A DNA stretch of 36,037 nucleotides from JANLQB01 sp043735935 (lineage in GTDB: Bacteria; Verrucomicrobiota; Verrucomicrobiia; Chthoniobacterales; Chthoniobacteraceae), in NCBI GenBank assembly GCA_043735935.1, contig JAYTDO010000260.1, positions 1 through 36,037 of the forward strand, in the 5' to 3' direction. Numbering within the stretch: position 1 is the stretch's first letter; each line of letters starts with the position of its first letter. A program made the position numbers and the translations under genes. Under the pieces are notes generated by a model, which saw only the letters and a list, made by a program, of their open reading frames with translations, was not told the origin of the DNA and ran no database searches. This document shows, one piece after another, positions 28,147 through 36,037 of this stretch.

Positions 28147-28736
28147 GCGAGCAGGGCTTCGAGGCGTGGCCGCGCGTGGACGGCAAGCGGCAGACCGTGC
28201 GCGAATGTCAGAACTTGGAATGGAAACCGCAATAGTTTTTGCAGCCCGATCCGCATTTCGCGCGGGTTGAGGCAGTATTTGTCGGGAAGCAACGCGAGGC
28301 CATCCGGCTCCAGGTTGATCAAGGCATCCCCAACGATCAGCCAGCCGCGGGCGTCGTACAGAGCGATCTCGCCTGCCGCCGCGCCGGGGATCGCGATGAC
28401 GGTGAGCGTTTCGAAGATGAGTTGTCCGTCGGCTACCGTCGTATGTACGTCCAATCCTAATGTCGGCGACGCGTCCCCATGCGCGATGACGGGCACGCCG
28501 AATTGCTCGCGGAACTTCGCGATTGCCCGGCCGTGGTTTCCGTTCGTGGCGATGATGGCGGCTGGCTTGCCCAGTTCCGCGAGGGCATCCGCAGCGAGCG
28601 GGATCGGATCGATGAAGATCAGCTTTCCACCAACGCGCAAAGCGCTCGAAGAGCAGTCCACTTTCACCGCCGGTTGGTAGCGCTGCCACGACCACAGGCC
28701 GTCGCACACCTCCTGGAATTCGTCCGCCGGCAGCAC
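28143..28736 (-). CDS. Degenerate metallo-beta-lactamase-fold protein
   Basis: 197 residues from ATG 28736. The strand/helix order and motifs such as 'GGKLIFIDP', 'IPGAAAGEIALYD', 'RGWLIVGDALIN' and 'VLTFAHGLPL' match the MBL fold. The metal motif HxHxDH is replaced by 'TNGNHGRA', so at most one of these ligands is kept, though the later Asp (GDAL) and His (AHGL) positions remain. A metal-free or altered active site is likely. The substrate is unknown. It overlaps the following secreted-protein gene by four bases. Confidence 0.75.
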   Translation of the reverse strand: MLPADEFQEVCDGLWSWQRYQPAVKVDCSSSALRVGGKLIFIDPIPLAADALAELGKPAAIIATNGNHGRAIAKFREQFGVPVIAHGDASPTLGLDVHTTVADGQLIFETLTVIAIPGAAAGEIALYDARGWLIVGDALINLEPDGLALLPDKYCLNPREMRIGLQKLLRFPFQVLTFAHGLPLAVHARPRLEALLA

Positions 28737-28742
28737 AGGCGC

Positions 28743-29243
28743 TCAGTTTCCGTCGTCTTCGCCGGTGTAATTCTTGCGGATCAATTTTCCCTGCTCATCG
28801 ATCTCGATCGAGTACTTCCGCTTCCCGATCACGATCTCTGCGGTGTAGGTCTTTTCGTTCACGCGAATCTCCGTGACCGGCGCACCCACCGATTCCCGCG
28901 CCAGCGTCTTCTTGATCGCGGCGGGCAGACTTTCGACCGTCAACGGCTTCTCTTCCTTCCGCTCTTCATCGAGTTCTTTGCGCATGACGCGCCCTGCGGC
29001 ATCGAGCGAAAGCGCGTAGTTTTTTCCATCGATGAGAAGTCCGACGACGTAGGTCGTGCCGTCGGTTTCATTCACGCGGCGGAAATCATGCACCTTTCCA
29101 TCCCCCTGCTCCTTCCGAATGGCAGACTGCACGGCCACCGGAATGTCGATCGTCAGCTTGCCGTCTTCTTTTTCCTGAGCGCACGCATTCACGGCAAATG
29201 CCGCGATGATTAGCAATCGGAGGAACGGACGTTGCGATTTCAT
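28743..29243 (-). CDS. PepSY-like periplasmic (lipo)protein
   Basis: 166 residues from ATG 29243; the upstream extension lies inside lgt. The N-terminus is hydrophobic with a possible lipobox Cys ('FAVNACAQE'), which would make it an Lgt substrate encoded right next to lgt. Two repeats of the PepSY type follow, each with an amphipathic helix and three strands: 'IPVAVQSAIRKEQGDGKVHD' with 'YALSLDAAGRVMRKE', and 'LPAAIKKTLARES' with 'YSIEIDEQGKLIRK'. PepSY domains are thought to inhibit or chaperone envelope enzymes. It overlaps lgt by four bases (ATGA). Confidence 0.75.
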   Translation of the reverse strand: MKSQRPFLRLLIIAAFAVNACAQEKEDGKLTIDIPVAVQSAIRKEQGDGKVHDFRRVNETDGTTYVVGLLIDGKNYALSLDAAGRVMRKELDEERKEEKPLTVESLPAAIKKTLARESVGAPVTEIRVNEKTYTAEIVIGKRKYSIEIDEQGKLIRKNYTGEDDGN

Positions 29244-30088
29244 GCCGCTGGACTGCCAGTATTTGGCTGCTCCGTCAATGTCAGCGCGTGTTCGTACTGC
29301 TGCGTGCGCCAGCCCCAGGCGAGGAATGCCGCTCCGATGATGAACATGAAGAGCGAGAGAAACTGACCCGCCGAAAACTGCCCCACGGACCATGCGGGAT
29401 CGGGCTCACGGAAAACTTCTCCGACGATCCGCAACGCGGCATACAGGACGAAGAACGCGCCAGTGATGATCCCGCGCGGCAGCCTCATCCGCGTGCGCAT
29501 GATCCAGAGCGCGCTGAACAGGACGACGCCTTCCAAGCCCGCTTCGTAAAGCTGCGAGGGGTGGCGCGGGAGCATGTCCGGGTCGGTCGTCTTGAAGATT
29601 ACGGCCCACGGCACATCGGTCGGCTTTCCGTAAAGCTCGCCGTTGATGAAATTCGCGAGGCGAACGAGGAGCAGACCGATGGGCGCGACGACGCACAAGG
29701 AGTCCCCGATACTCGTCCACGACAGCTTCCGCGAGCGGGACCAGTAGAGGGTGAAGAGCACCAACCCGAGGATTCCACCGTGGCTCGACATGCCGCCGCC
29801 CCACACTTTGAAAACGTCCAACGGATGCGCCGCGACCTCAGGCCATCCGTAAAAGATCGTCCACCCAAGTCGGCCGCCGAGCATCACCCCAAAAACCGCG
29901 GCCCACGTGATGAAGTCCGCGACCTGAGCCGGGGGCATTTCGGTAAAGCCGCGCACGGCAAGCCGCCAGTAAAGGCGGTAGCCGATGAGAAACCCCGCGA
30001 TGTAAGCGAGACCGTACCAGCGAATGCCGACTCCGGGGCTGAACTCGAGAATGAATGGACTGAAGTTGTGGACGAAGTACGCGAGCAC
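29240..30088 (-). CDS. lgt: Prolipoprotein diacylglyceryl transferase Lgt
   Basis: 282 residues from GTG 30088. The catalytic signature is 'GGGMSSHGGILG', and 'LLVRLANFINGELYGKPTD' carries the conserved Arg-Asn-Glu. About seven hydrophobic segments fit the inner-membrane topology. Lgt attaches diacylglycerol to the lipobox Cys of lipoprotein precursors. It lies 60 bp after the fusion-protein gene and overlaps the PepSY gene downstream. Confidence 0.95.
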   Translation of the reverse strand: MLAYFVHNFSPFILEFSPGVGIRWYGLAYIAGFLIGYRLYWRLAVRGFTEMPPAQVADFITWAAVFGVMLGGRLGWTIFYGWPEVAAHPLDVFKVWGGGMSSHGGILGLVLFTLYWSRSRKLSWTSIGDSLCVVAPIGLLLVRLANFINGELYGKPTDVPWAVIFKTTDPDMLPRHPSQLYEAGLEGVVLFSALWIMRTRMRLPRGIITGAFFVLYAALRIVGEVFREPDPAWSVGQFSAGQFLSLFMFIIGAAFLAWGWRTQQYEHALTLTEQPNTGSPAA

Positions 30089-30148
30089 GCGTGGGTTTTC
30101 GCGGAAAAATCCGGAATCGGAAACACGAAATTCCGACTGCAGCTCAAG

Positions 30149-33100
30149 TCACTCCACTTTCACGATCCCCTGCATGATCTGCCAGTGGCCCGGAAAGGTG
30201 CAAATGAACGGGTAATCGCCCGGCGCAGCGGGTGCATTGAAATGGATCGTGAACGAGCCACCCGGCGCCACGATGTCGGTGAACGCGAGCACGTCCGGGG
30301 TTACGGGAATATACTGGCGCGCGGCAGCGGCGGGGTCCGCCACCAGTTTATTCACGCCATCGCCGACCCGCGCGAGACTGCCTGCGGCCAGGAGCGCCCA
30401 GTTGTGCGGCATCACGTCGGGGTTCGCAAATGTGAGCGAAATCCGTTCGCCCGCCTTGGCCCGGAGTTCGCGGACGGAAAACTGAAGTCCGTTGGCAGAT
30501 TGGATTTTCAGTTCGCGTCCGGGCGGGCCTTTGGTCCACGGGTTCGGGACGGCTGCCGGCACGATACCGGGGTGAACGTGCGGCGGCGAATCCTTCGGGA
30601 TCGCCCGGTATCCATCGAAGTCCGTAAACTCAGCGCCCAGCCGGTGGGCCGTGAGAAAAAGATCCTGCGCTCGATCCGGCCCAGTCGCCACCCGCAGGTG
30701 GATTTGGTTCGCCGGCTGGAGCTGCGGTATTTCCAAAAACAACGTGCGCCCGTCGGCCAGAACATGCGCACTGGAAATATCCAATGGGTCGTGACCCGGC
30801 TTGGCGGGGTCCTTCAGCGAAAGTTCCGGCGAGCCGTATGCCGACGAATAAAGGTAGTTCCAACATTGTGCGAAATGCTTCGACGCCACTGCGGCAACCG
30901 CGCGGTCGACCGGCTCCGAAAACGTCACCAGCACGCCGTTTGCCCGCGTCTCAAAACGAATCGGAAGCTGCGGTGCGCCGCCAGTAAAGCGCACCCGCTG
31001 AAGGCAACCATCCGCGACCGTATAGCTGCCCCATCCGCCCATTCCGCTAGCGTATAGCTGGCCGTCCTTTGGTGAAAAACGACCGCGATGAACCCCGGAG
31101 AGAAACTCCCCCGGCAGCGGGACGACCGCACCTTGCGCCTGCCCGTCGATCGTCTCGCGCAGGACCAGAAAATGAGCGCCCGCGCCGAATGAAAAATGCA
31201 CGAGCTGCCCGCGCAGCGGCCCCCATCGCTCGCTATCGACGAACACCTGGCCGCCGCACGAGTTATCCAGACCGCGCGGCAAATACACCAGCGGCGGCTC
31301 CGTCGCCACGCCCGGCTGCGGCCCCCGATACCCGTAAAATCCACCCGGTTTGAGTTGGTAAATCGCCGACGCCGGCGTCCACTCGCCCTCCTGCGCCGAG
31401 GTCGTGAGCGTGCCATCCGCCGCAAGACCGAGGCCATCGGGATTCCGAAACCCGGTAGCCACCACCTCGAGCTGACCTCCCTGCGCGAGCCGGCAAACTC
31501 CCTGGCTGCTCGACGCGAAGTAAAAACGTCCGCGTGCGTCGCGCTGCAGTCCCGTGATGTAATCGTGCCCGTTCGACGAGGTCTTGTAGCCGCTCGCGAG
31601 GCACTCGTAAAAGTCCGCCTCGCCGTCGCCGTTCAGATCATGAAGCCGTGTGATTTGATCCCGCCCGAGCACGCAGATTTTTTCGTCGGCGATCACGAGA
31701 CCGAGCGGCTGATGCAGGCCCGTCGCCACGCGTTTCCATCGCAGATGCGCGAGCGAGTCATCGACCCCACTCACGCGCCAGACCTCTCCGGTAAACGTAC
31801 AGATGGCGATGTCGCCATTCGCAAAAAAATCGTGATCCCCGACGAAGAAGAGCGTTTTCCAAGGGTTCTCCGCCGGCAGCGTCAACGTGTCGACCGCATA
31901 CGGGATCCCGGTGCCGAGTTCGCCGCGCGTCTCGATGATCTGCGGCCACCGCGCGAGACCGCCACGCATGAGGGCACGCAACGAGTGCTCCGCCGCCGGT
32001 GCCCGCTCCCGGACGAACTTTCCACCAGCCGCCCACGCCGCATCGAGCATCTCCACGCCTTCCAGCGAGTACGAGAAAATCACGCGCTCACCATTCCGAT
32101 AAAAGCCGTGATAGACGGCACCCGCCGGGCGTTTCGCGCGTATCGGCAACCGCTCAGCCACTTCGCCCTGCATCTGGATGCCGCTCATGAAGCCGTGCCG
32201 TGCATCGCCAAACCCGACAAACCCGCCACGCCACGACAGTCGAAAGTCCAAGACATCCGGGTCGAAACACGCGGACAGGCCGGCGTCGTCACCGAGGCGG
32301 ACGCACACAGCGCGTGGCACCGTGATGTCGCCACCTCGGAAAACTCCGCTCATCAGCGACCCAAGCTCCGTCTCATTCCAGCGCCCGTCCCGCCAACTCG
32401 CCTCGTTCTGGTTTCCCCAGTGACCGAAGGTTCCTCCATCGAGCCCCGGATAAGGCGGGAGAACCTCCGGCAGCGGGCGCACGCCGACGAAGTGACGCGC
32501 TTCCTTTGCGTAGAAATCGAAGATCCGATCGCGGTTCACCGGTGCCTGCCAGTGCGGCCATTGCTCCGGATGAAGCGGTGCGCGGTCCGGCGCAAACGCG
32601 GCGGGAGGTGTTGCCGCCGGGGCTTTCGCCGACGGCAGCGGCCAAGTCCGCGGTTTCGGCGCCGGGCCCGCGGGCTTTCCGTCCAGTTGCACGCGCAGCC
32701 AATCGAGCCCTTCGAGATTATCGCGGAGCCGCTCCTCGGCATCGAGCTCGGGCATGTGATTGAGGATGCCCACCGGTCCACGCCAACCGCTCGCACGGAT
32801 CGTTCGCAGGATTTCGAGATCCAATTCCCCCTGCCCGATCGGCAGAATTTTACGACCCGCCCCGTCCCCCTCCTTCGCCATGCCGTTGATGTTCAAGGCG
32901 AGGAGATACGGTTTCATTTGCTCCAAAAGCGCGGCAAATCGTGGCACGTGCGAATGCCCGTGATGGAGGTTGTAGACGATTCCGACATTCGACACACCGT
33001 CACGCGCCAGGCGTTCGATGATCGCGATTTGATTCTCCGGTTCGCCAAACCACGCGCCGTGGTTATACAGCGCGACCTTGCATCCGATCCCCGCCGCCGC

Positions 33101-33574
33101 GGCGGCGATCGGCCGCAGCCTCTCGGCCTCCTGCTCGACGCGCGCGGCTTGTTCCGCCGCGTCTTCGGTCGGCGCTCCGCCGCCCATCACCCAAAGTTGC
33201 GGCTTCACTCCGCGCCTCCCGATGACTTCGATAATCCGCTTCGCCGTGTCGTCCATCTGTGTCGGGAACCACCACGCCGTCAGTTCGATGCCGTGCCGCG
33301 AGAGCGCGTCGATCTCGGCGTCGAACTGGGGCACATGCTCCGCACGCCAGTCGTACGCCAGCCGATGCAAACCGAGACGCTCGAGCATCTGCGCCCGGTC
33401 CTCGGGGCCGCGGTTTTTCGCATCGAAAGGCACGATGCACCAAGCCATCAGATTCGCGTGGTCGAAGATGTCGTCCGCCGCCGATGCAGGGATCGCGGAC
33501 ATGAGCAGGCAGCCGGCGACGAGCCAGCGTAGTAGCGGATTCTTGGAGGCAGAGGGGAAATCGGAGCATCTCAT
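30149..33574 (-). CDS. Sugar isomerase-propeller-azurin fusion protein
   Basis: 1141 residues from ATG 33574, with a signal peptide (1-33). Residues ~36-300 are a xylose-isomerase-like TIM barrel ('LYNHGAWFGEPEN' at 169-181, 'YNLHHGHSH' at 201-209). A Pro/Ala linker (~300-355) leads to a region resembling DUF6797 ('FRLSWRGGFVGF'). A beta-propeller of the sorbosone-dehydrogenase type follows ('LHQPLGLVIADEKICVLGRD', then 'DLNGDGEADF', an EF-hand-like loop). The C-terminus is an azurin-like cupredoxin with all ligands: His1057 ('MPHNW'), Cys1125, His1130 and Met1134, spaced exactly as in azurin (C-x4-H-x3-M). The natural reading is a periplasmic carbohydrate oxidoreductase with built-in electron relay, but the substrate is unknown. 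No Shine-Dalgarno site is seen. Confidence 0.8.
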   Translation of the reverse strand: MRCSDFPSASKNPLLRWLVAGCLLMSAIPASAADDIFDHANLMAWCIVPFDAKNRGPEDRAQMLERLGLHRLAYDWRAEHVPQFDAEIDALSRHGIELTAWWFPTQMDDTAKRIIEVIGRRGVKPQLWVMGGGAPTEDAAEQAARVEQEAERLRPIAAAAAGIGCKVALYNHGAWFGEPENQIAIIERLARDGVSNVGIVYNLHHGHSHVPRFAALLEQMKPYLLALNINGMAKEGDGAGRKILPIGQGELDLEILRTIRASGWRGPVGILNHMPELDAEERLRDNLEGLDWLRVQLDGKPAGPAPKPRTWPLPSAKAPAATPPAAFAPDRAPLHPEQWPHWQAPVNRDRIFDFYAKEARHFVGVRPLPEVLPPYPGLDGGTFGHWGNQNEASWRDGRWNETELGSLMSGVFRGGDITVPRAVCVRLGDDAGLSACFDPDVLDFRLSWRGGFVGFGDARHGFMSGIQMQGEVAERLPIRAKRPAGAVYHGFYRNGERVIFSYSLEGVEMLDAAWAAGGKFVRERAPAAEHSLRALMRGGLARWPQIIETRGELGTGIPYAVDTLTLPAENPWKTLFFVGDHDFFANGDIAICTFTGEVWRVSGVDDSLAHLRWKRVATGLHQPLGLVIADEKICVLGRDQITRLHDLNGDGEADFYECLASGYKTSSNGHDYITGLQRDARGRFYFASSSQGVCRLAQGGQLEVVATGFRNPDGLGLAADGTLTTSAQEGEWTPASAIYQLKPGGFYGYRGPQPGVATEPPLVYLPRGLDNSCGGQVFVDSERWGPLRGQLVHFSFGAGAHFLVLRETIDGQAQGAVVPLPGEFLSGVHRGRFSPKDGQLYASGMGGWGSYTVADGCLQRVRFTGGAPQLPIRFETRANGVLVTFSEPVDRAVAAVASKHFAQCWNYLYSSAYGSPELSLKDPAKPGHDPLDISSAHVLADGRTLFLEIPQLQPANQIHLRVATGPDRAQDLFLTAHRLGAEFTDFDGYRAIPKDSPPHVHPGIVPAAVPNPWTKGPPGRELKIQSANGLQFSVRELRAKAGERISLTFANPDVMPHNWALLAAGSLARVGDGVNKLVADPAAAARQYIPVTPDVLAFTDIVAPGGSFTIHFNAPAAPGDYPFICTFPGHWQIMQGIVKVE

Positions 33575-33708
33575 CAGAGGATGGGGAGGATTGCGAAGCA
33601 CCGTCCCATGCTGCGAGGACAAACGCGCGGGCCCGTCGCGACCCAAAGCCAAATTTTCCCGCCGCAAGGCTGGACACGCACGCGGGGCGTGCTCAACTTT
33701 CCGCACTC
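33575..33708. promoter_or_regulatory. Divergent intergenic region between the fusion gene and the Deg gene
   Basis: 134 bases that must carry both start regions. I see no strong sigma-70 boxes; a small perfect hairpin GCACGC-GGG-GCGTGC (33677-33691) ends 18 bases before ATG 33709 and could affect translation. Confidence 0.4.
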
Positions 33709-35166
33709 ATGTCCCCTCGTTTCTGGTCCGCCTTTGCTCCGGCACTCCTCCTCGCAGTGTCGGCTTCGGGTCAACCTTCGGAAGTCCGCCACTCGATCGC
33801 ACGTATCCATACGACCGCGCAGGAGGCGAACTACCGCATCCCGTGGCTGCCCGGCCAGGGCGGCGGCGGCTCCGGCACAGGCTGGGTCGTCGAAGGCGAC
33901 CGGCTCGTGACGAATGCCCACGTCGTTTCAAACGCGCGTTTCATCACCGTGGAAAAAGAGGGCGATCCCAAAAAATACACGGCCCGCGTCGAGCACATCG
34001 CGCACGATTGCGATCTCGCGCTGCTGAAGCTCGATGATCCGGAGTTTTTCAAATACACCAAACCGCTCGCGCTCGGCGGCATCCCGGAGCTGGAAAGCAC
34101 GGTCTCCGTATTCGGATACCCGATCGGCGGCGAGCGGATGTCGGTGACGCAGGGCGTCGTTTCCCGGGTGGATTTCCTTACGTATTCGCATTCGATCGTG
34201 GACTCGCATCTCACGGTGCAAATCGACGCCGCCATCAATCCTGGGAACTCAGGTGGTCCGGTGCTTCAGGATGGAAAGGTCGTCGGCGTCGCCTTTCAGG
34301 GCTACTCCGGCGACGTGGCGCAAAACGTCGGCTACATGATCCCGACTCCGGTGATTAAGCACTTTCTCCAGGACGTGAAAGACGGCCATTACGACCGTTA
34401 TATGGATCTCACCCTGGGCACATTCGCGCTGCCGAACAAGGCGATGCGCCGCGCGCTCGGGGCGCCGGACGACGACCGCGGAGTCATGGTTTCGAATGTG
34501 GCGCACGACGGCCCTGCTTTCGGGATCTTGCAAACCGGAGACGTGATCCTCGCCGTCGACGGGCTGAACGTCGCGAGCGACGGCTTCGTGGAACTCGAGG
34601 GAGAACGGGTGCTGATGGCGGAGGTCGCCGAACGGAAGTTCCTCGGGGATACCGTTAAGTTTTCGATCTCTCGGGATAAAAAGCCGATGGAGCTGGAAAC
34701 GAAGTTCACCAAGGCATGGGACCACAATATCCAGGCCAATCGCTACGATGAAGAGGCGTCATTCGTCTTGTTCGGCGGCCTCCTGTTTCAGCCACTCTCG
34801 CGGAATCTGATGAACGCCTACGGCTTCCAAAATCCGCGCGTCGATTTCTACTTTGAATACTTCATCACCAAAGAACTCTACGTGGAGCGGCCTGAGGTGA
34901 TCGTCCTTTCCGCGGTCCTGCCCGATCCGCTCAACACGTATCTGGGTGATTTTAAGGAACAGATCGTGGACGAGGTGAACGGAAAACCCGTGAAGACCCT
35001 TAAAGACCTCGCGGTCGCCCTCGCGGAGAAACCAGAGTTTTATGTGATCAAATTTCTCGGGGCCGGAAGGCCGCTCGTGCTCGAACGCTCCGCGGTCGAG
35101 GCGGCGAAGGACCGGATCAAGGCACGCTACAACGTGACAGAGGAGCAGAACGTTCCCGGACTTTGA
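33709..35166 (+). CDS. Deg-like serine protease with C-terminal PDZ domains
   Basis: 485 residues from ATG 33709. A signal peptide (1-22) leads to a trypsin-like domain with the catalytic triad His71 ('TNAHVV'), Asp102 ('CDLALLK') and Ser181 ('NPGNSGGP'). One PDZ domain lies at ~255-350 ('GVMVSNVAHDGPAFGILQTG') and a second, less regular one near 430 ('KPVKTLKDLAVALAEKPEF'). The build is closer to the plant Deg9/Deg10 type than to DegP. It should degrade or process periplasmic proteins. A paralogue lacking the catalytic residues starts six bases later. Confidence 0.92.
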   Translation: MSPRFWSAFAPALLLAVSASGQPSEVRHSIARIHTTAQEANYRIPWLPGQGGGGSGTGWVVEGDRLVTNAHVVSNARFITVEKEGDPKKYTARVEHIAHDCDLALLKLDDPEFFKYTKPLALGGIPELESTVSVFGYPIGGERMSVTQGVVSRVDFLTYSHSIVDSHLTVQIDAAINPGNSGGPVLQDGKVVGVAFQGYSGDVAQNVGYMIPTPVIKHFLQDVKDGHYDRYMDLTLGTFALPNKAMRRALGAPDDDRGVMVSNVAHDGPAFGILQTGDVILAVDGLNVASDGFVELEGERVLMAEVAERKFLGDTVKFSISRDKKPMELETKFTKAWDHNIQANRYDEEASFVLFGGLLFQPLSRNLMNAYGFQNPRVDFYFEYFITKELYVERPEVIVLSAVLPDPLNTYLGDFKEQIVDEVNGKPVKTLKDLAVALAEKPEFYVIKFLGAGRPLVLERSAVEAAKDRIKARYNVTEEQNVPGL

Positions 35167-35171
35167 TTTTT

Positions 35172-35552
35172 ATGCGAAAGCTTCTCTGCCTGTTTTTTAC
35201 CGTCGCCGTGCTGAGCCCTCTCGGGGTGAATGCGCAGCGCGTCGCAGACCTCCCCAAAAAGCAGCTCTCTGCCGTCCGCGTCAATGTCACCAATCAACAG
35301 TGGAACTTCCTGACGCCTTGGTCAAAGCGCCCACCCTATTCCCGGCGCGCGATCGGTGCTGTCCTGCCCGGCGGGCGCGTGCTTGTCACCGCGGAATTGG
35401 TCGCGAACGCGACATTTTTGGAATTTGAAGCCCCGGACGGTGGCGCCAAAGCTCCGGCAACCATTGAAGCCGTCGATTACGAATGCAATCTGGCCATCCT
35501 CAAGACGGAAGACGCGCCGTTCATGAAAGCGTATGCGCCGCTCGAAATCGCT
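35172..35552 (+). CDS. Inactive Deg-like paralogue, truncated by the sequence junction
   Basis: Starts at ATG 35172 (a TTG at 35163 overlaps the upstream stop and would add three residues). A signal peptide (1-21) is followed by a protease-like domain. Against the upstream Deg protein the catalytic His71 position is Glu ('VTAELVANA') and the Asp102 position is Asn ('ECNLAILK'), so this is a pseudoprotease. Similarity ends at about residue 126 ('YAPLEIA'). The reading frame continues to a stop at 35642, but with unrelated residues encoded by the foreign segment, so the gene is broken at about 35550. In intact genomes it would be expected to continue through Ser and PDZ regions. Confidence 0.75.
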
Positions 35553-35580
35553 CGATCGTGCAGAACAATTTCGCTCTGCT
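35550..35580. other. Probable sequence junction (chimera or transfer breakpoint)
   Basis: Left of this point the Deg paralogue aligns codon by codon with the gene upstream. Right of it the frame turns into unrelated residues, base composition drops to about 44% GC, and a minus-strand gene of a different style begins. No integrase, repeat or attachment site is seen, which favours an assembly artefact over transfer. Confidence 0.7.
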
Positions 35581-35584
35581 ATAC

Positions 35585-35623
35585 AAAAACTCCCTTCCGA
35601 GTAATTCGAAAGGGAGTTTTTTT
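35585..35623. terminator. Bidirectional rho-independent terminator
   Basis: AAAAACTCCCTT (35585-35596) and AAGGGAGTTTTT (35610-35621) form a perfect 12-bp stem with a 13-base loop and T-runs on both strands. It lies just downstream of the minus-strand gene at the right edge. Confidence 0.9.
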
Positions 35624-35628
35624 GTGTA

Positions 35629-36037
35629 TTAACGCAGTTTAGTTGTATTGGTTGTACCACTTATTGCTATAGGAATAGTACTACCAGTGTCAGTATTTGT
35701 CTTGGATTTTGTTGCAGGTGAATCTATGATCTCGAAGAGAGCAAAATAACTCTGTCCCAGTGCCCGAGTGAGTGCGTTCTGTTGCTCAGTCTGGGACTTG
35801 GCACTTGTGAGACTCGATTGGATTGGGATGAGATAATCTGGTAAGATAGCCCCACTTTGGGAAGTAGCATTGAGCATACCGACTATGTAGTTCGCACATT
35901 TGGATTGCTTCTCATTGCGAGAGACGACTTTCATCTCTGACCCACGATAGCTCTCATAGTTGACTCCTGCTATATCGATGAATTCATTGTCTGTTTTGAG
36001 TTTTCAGGCCTTGTATTCGTTGATGGCGAGTTTGAGA
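35629..36037 (-). CDS. Protein fragment with an in-frame TGA, probably from a code-25 bacterium
   Basis: The minus-strand frame ends at TAA 35631-35629 and stays open to the window edge except for one TGA 33 bases from that edge (about 36004-36002). The upstream part reads LKLAINEYKA-(TGA)-KLKTDNEFIDIAGV, then 'NYESYRGSEMKVVSRNE' to 'ILPDYLIPIQSS'. No start codon (ATG, GTG, TTG) lies between the TGA and ATG 35934, and the sequence before that ATG looks coding. Under code 25 (UGA = Gly), as in Gracilibacteria and Absconditabacteria, the TGA is a Gly and the gene is longer. A 101-residue protein from ATG 35934 is the fallback. The family is not recognised; a secreted or pilin-like protein is possible. 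Gly codons elsewhere in it are ordinary GGN. Confidence 0.55.

Noticed and set aside
31196..33532. A 778-residue plus-strand reading frame inside the fusion gene
   Set aside because: Antisense to a protein with recognisable domains and copper ligands.

Overview
The window reads as a GC-rich (well above 60% by eye) bacterial contig of the Planctomycetota/Verrucomicrobiota type, most likely Verrucomicrobiota. The pointers are a PEP-CTERM surface protein beside a protein resembling a Verrucomicrobia-associated secreted family, an H-x9-DG-type pseudopilin, a cytochrome/PHM-like copper monooxygenase/TPR protein, a large sugar-isomerase/propeller/azurin fusion, and weak or absent Shine-Dalgarno sites at many starts. 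No close species can be named. I see no rRNA, IS element, CRISPR array or prophage.

Layout. 0-5.4 kb (minus strand, mixed): a TIR-domain membrane protein cut by the left edge, a SufR/ArsR-like regulator, a Cof-type HAD phosphatase, a small charged helical protein (plus), a single-domain response regulator, then an Rrf2 regulator followed by a KamA-family lysine 2,3-aminomutase. 5.6 kb: tRNA-Lys(CUU). 6.0-7.9 kb (plus): two secreted proteins, one with an internal duplication and one PEP-CTERM protein, closed by a strong terminator. 7.9-13.3 kb (minus): purE-purK-tsaC-murJ, with overlapping or near-overlapping genes, running into an uncharacterised anchored protein and a pseudopilin. 13.3-18.2 kb (plus): aroK-queG and then a string of small, mostly membrane or secreted proteins of unknown role, including a tandem-SH3 protein. 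18.2-33.6 kb (minus): a long co-directional run made of the isomerase/propeller/azurin fusion, lgt, a PepSY-like lipoprotein, a degenerate MBL protein, a secreted protein, a UbiA prenyltransferase, metH, the cytochrome/copper monooxygenase/TPR protein, a metallophosphatase and rhlE. 33.7-35.55 kb (plus): a Deg-like serine protease followed by a paralogue that has lost its catalytic His and Asp.

The last ~490 bases do not belong with the rest. Protein similarity to the Deg paralogue stops near 35550, GC falls to about 44% (173 of 397 bases counted over 35641-36037), a strong bidirectional terminator follows, and a minus-strand reading frame runs to the window edge through one in-frame TGA at a position where glycine would fit. 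This looks like DNA from a CPR bacterium using genetic code 25 (Gracilibacteria/Absconditabacteria), joined most probably by misassembly. It is the most striking observation here and also the one most likely to be an artefact.

Functionally the verrucomicrobial part mixes housekeeping (purine, shikimate, queuosine, methionine, tRNA t6A, peptidoglycan lipid II flipping, lipoprotein maturation) with envelope and periplasmic proteins typical of polymer-degrading Verrucomicrobiota. Two architectures deserve follow-up: the 1141-residue fusion and the active/inactive Deg protease pair.
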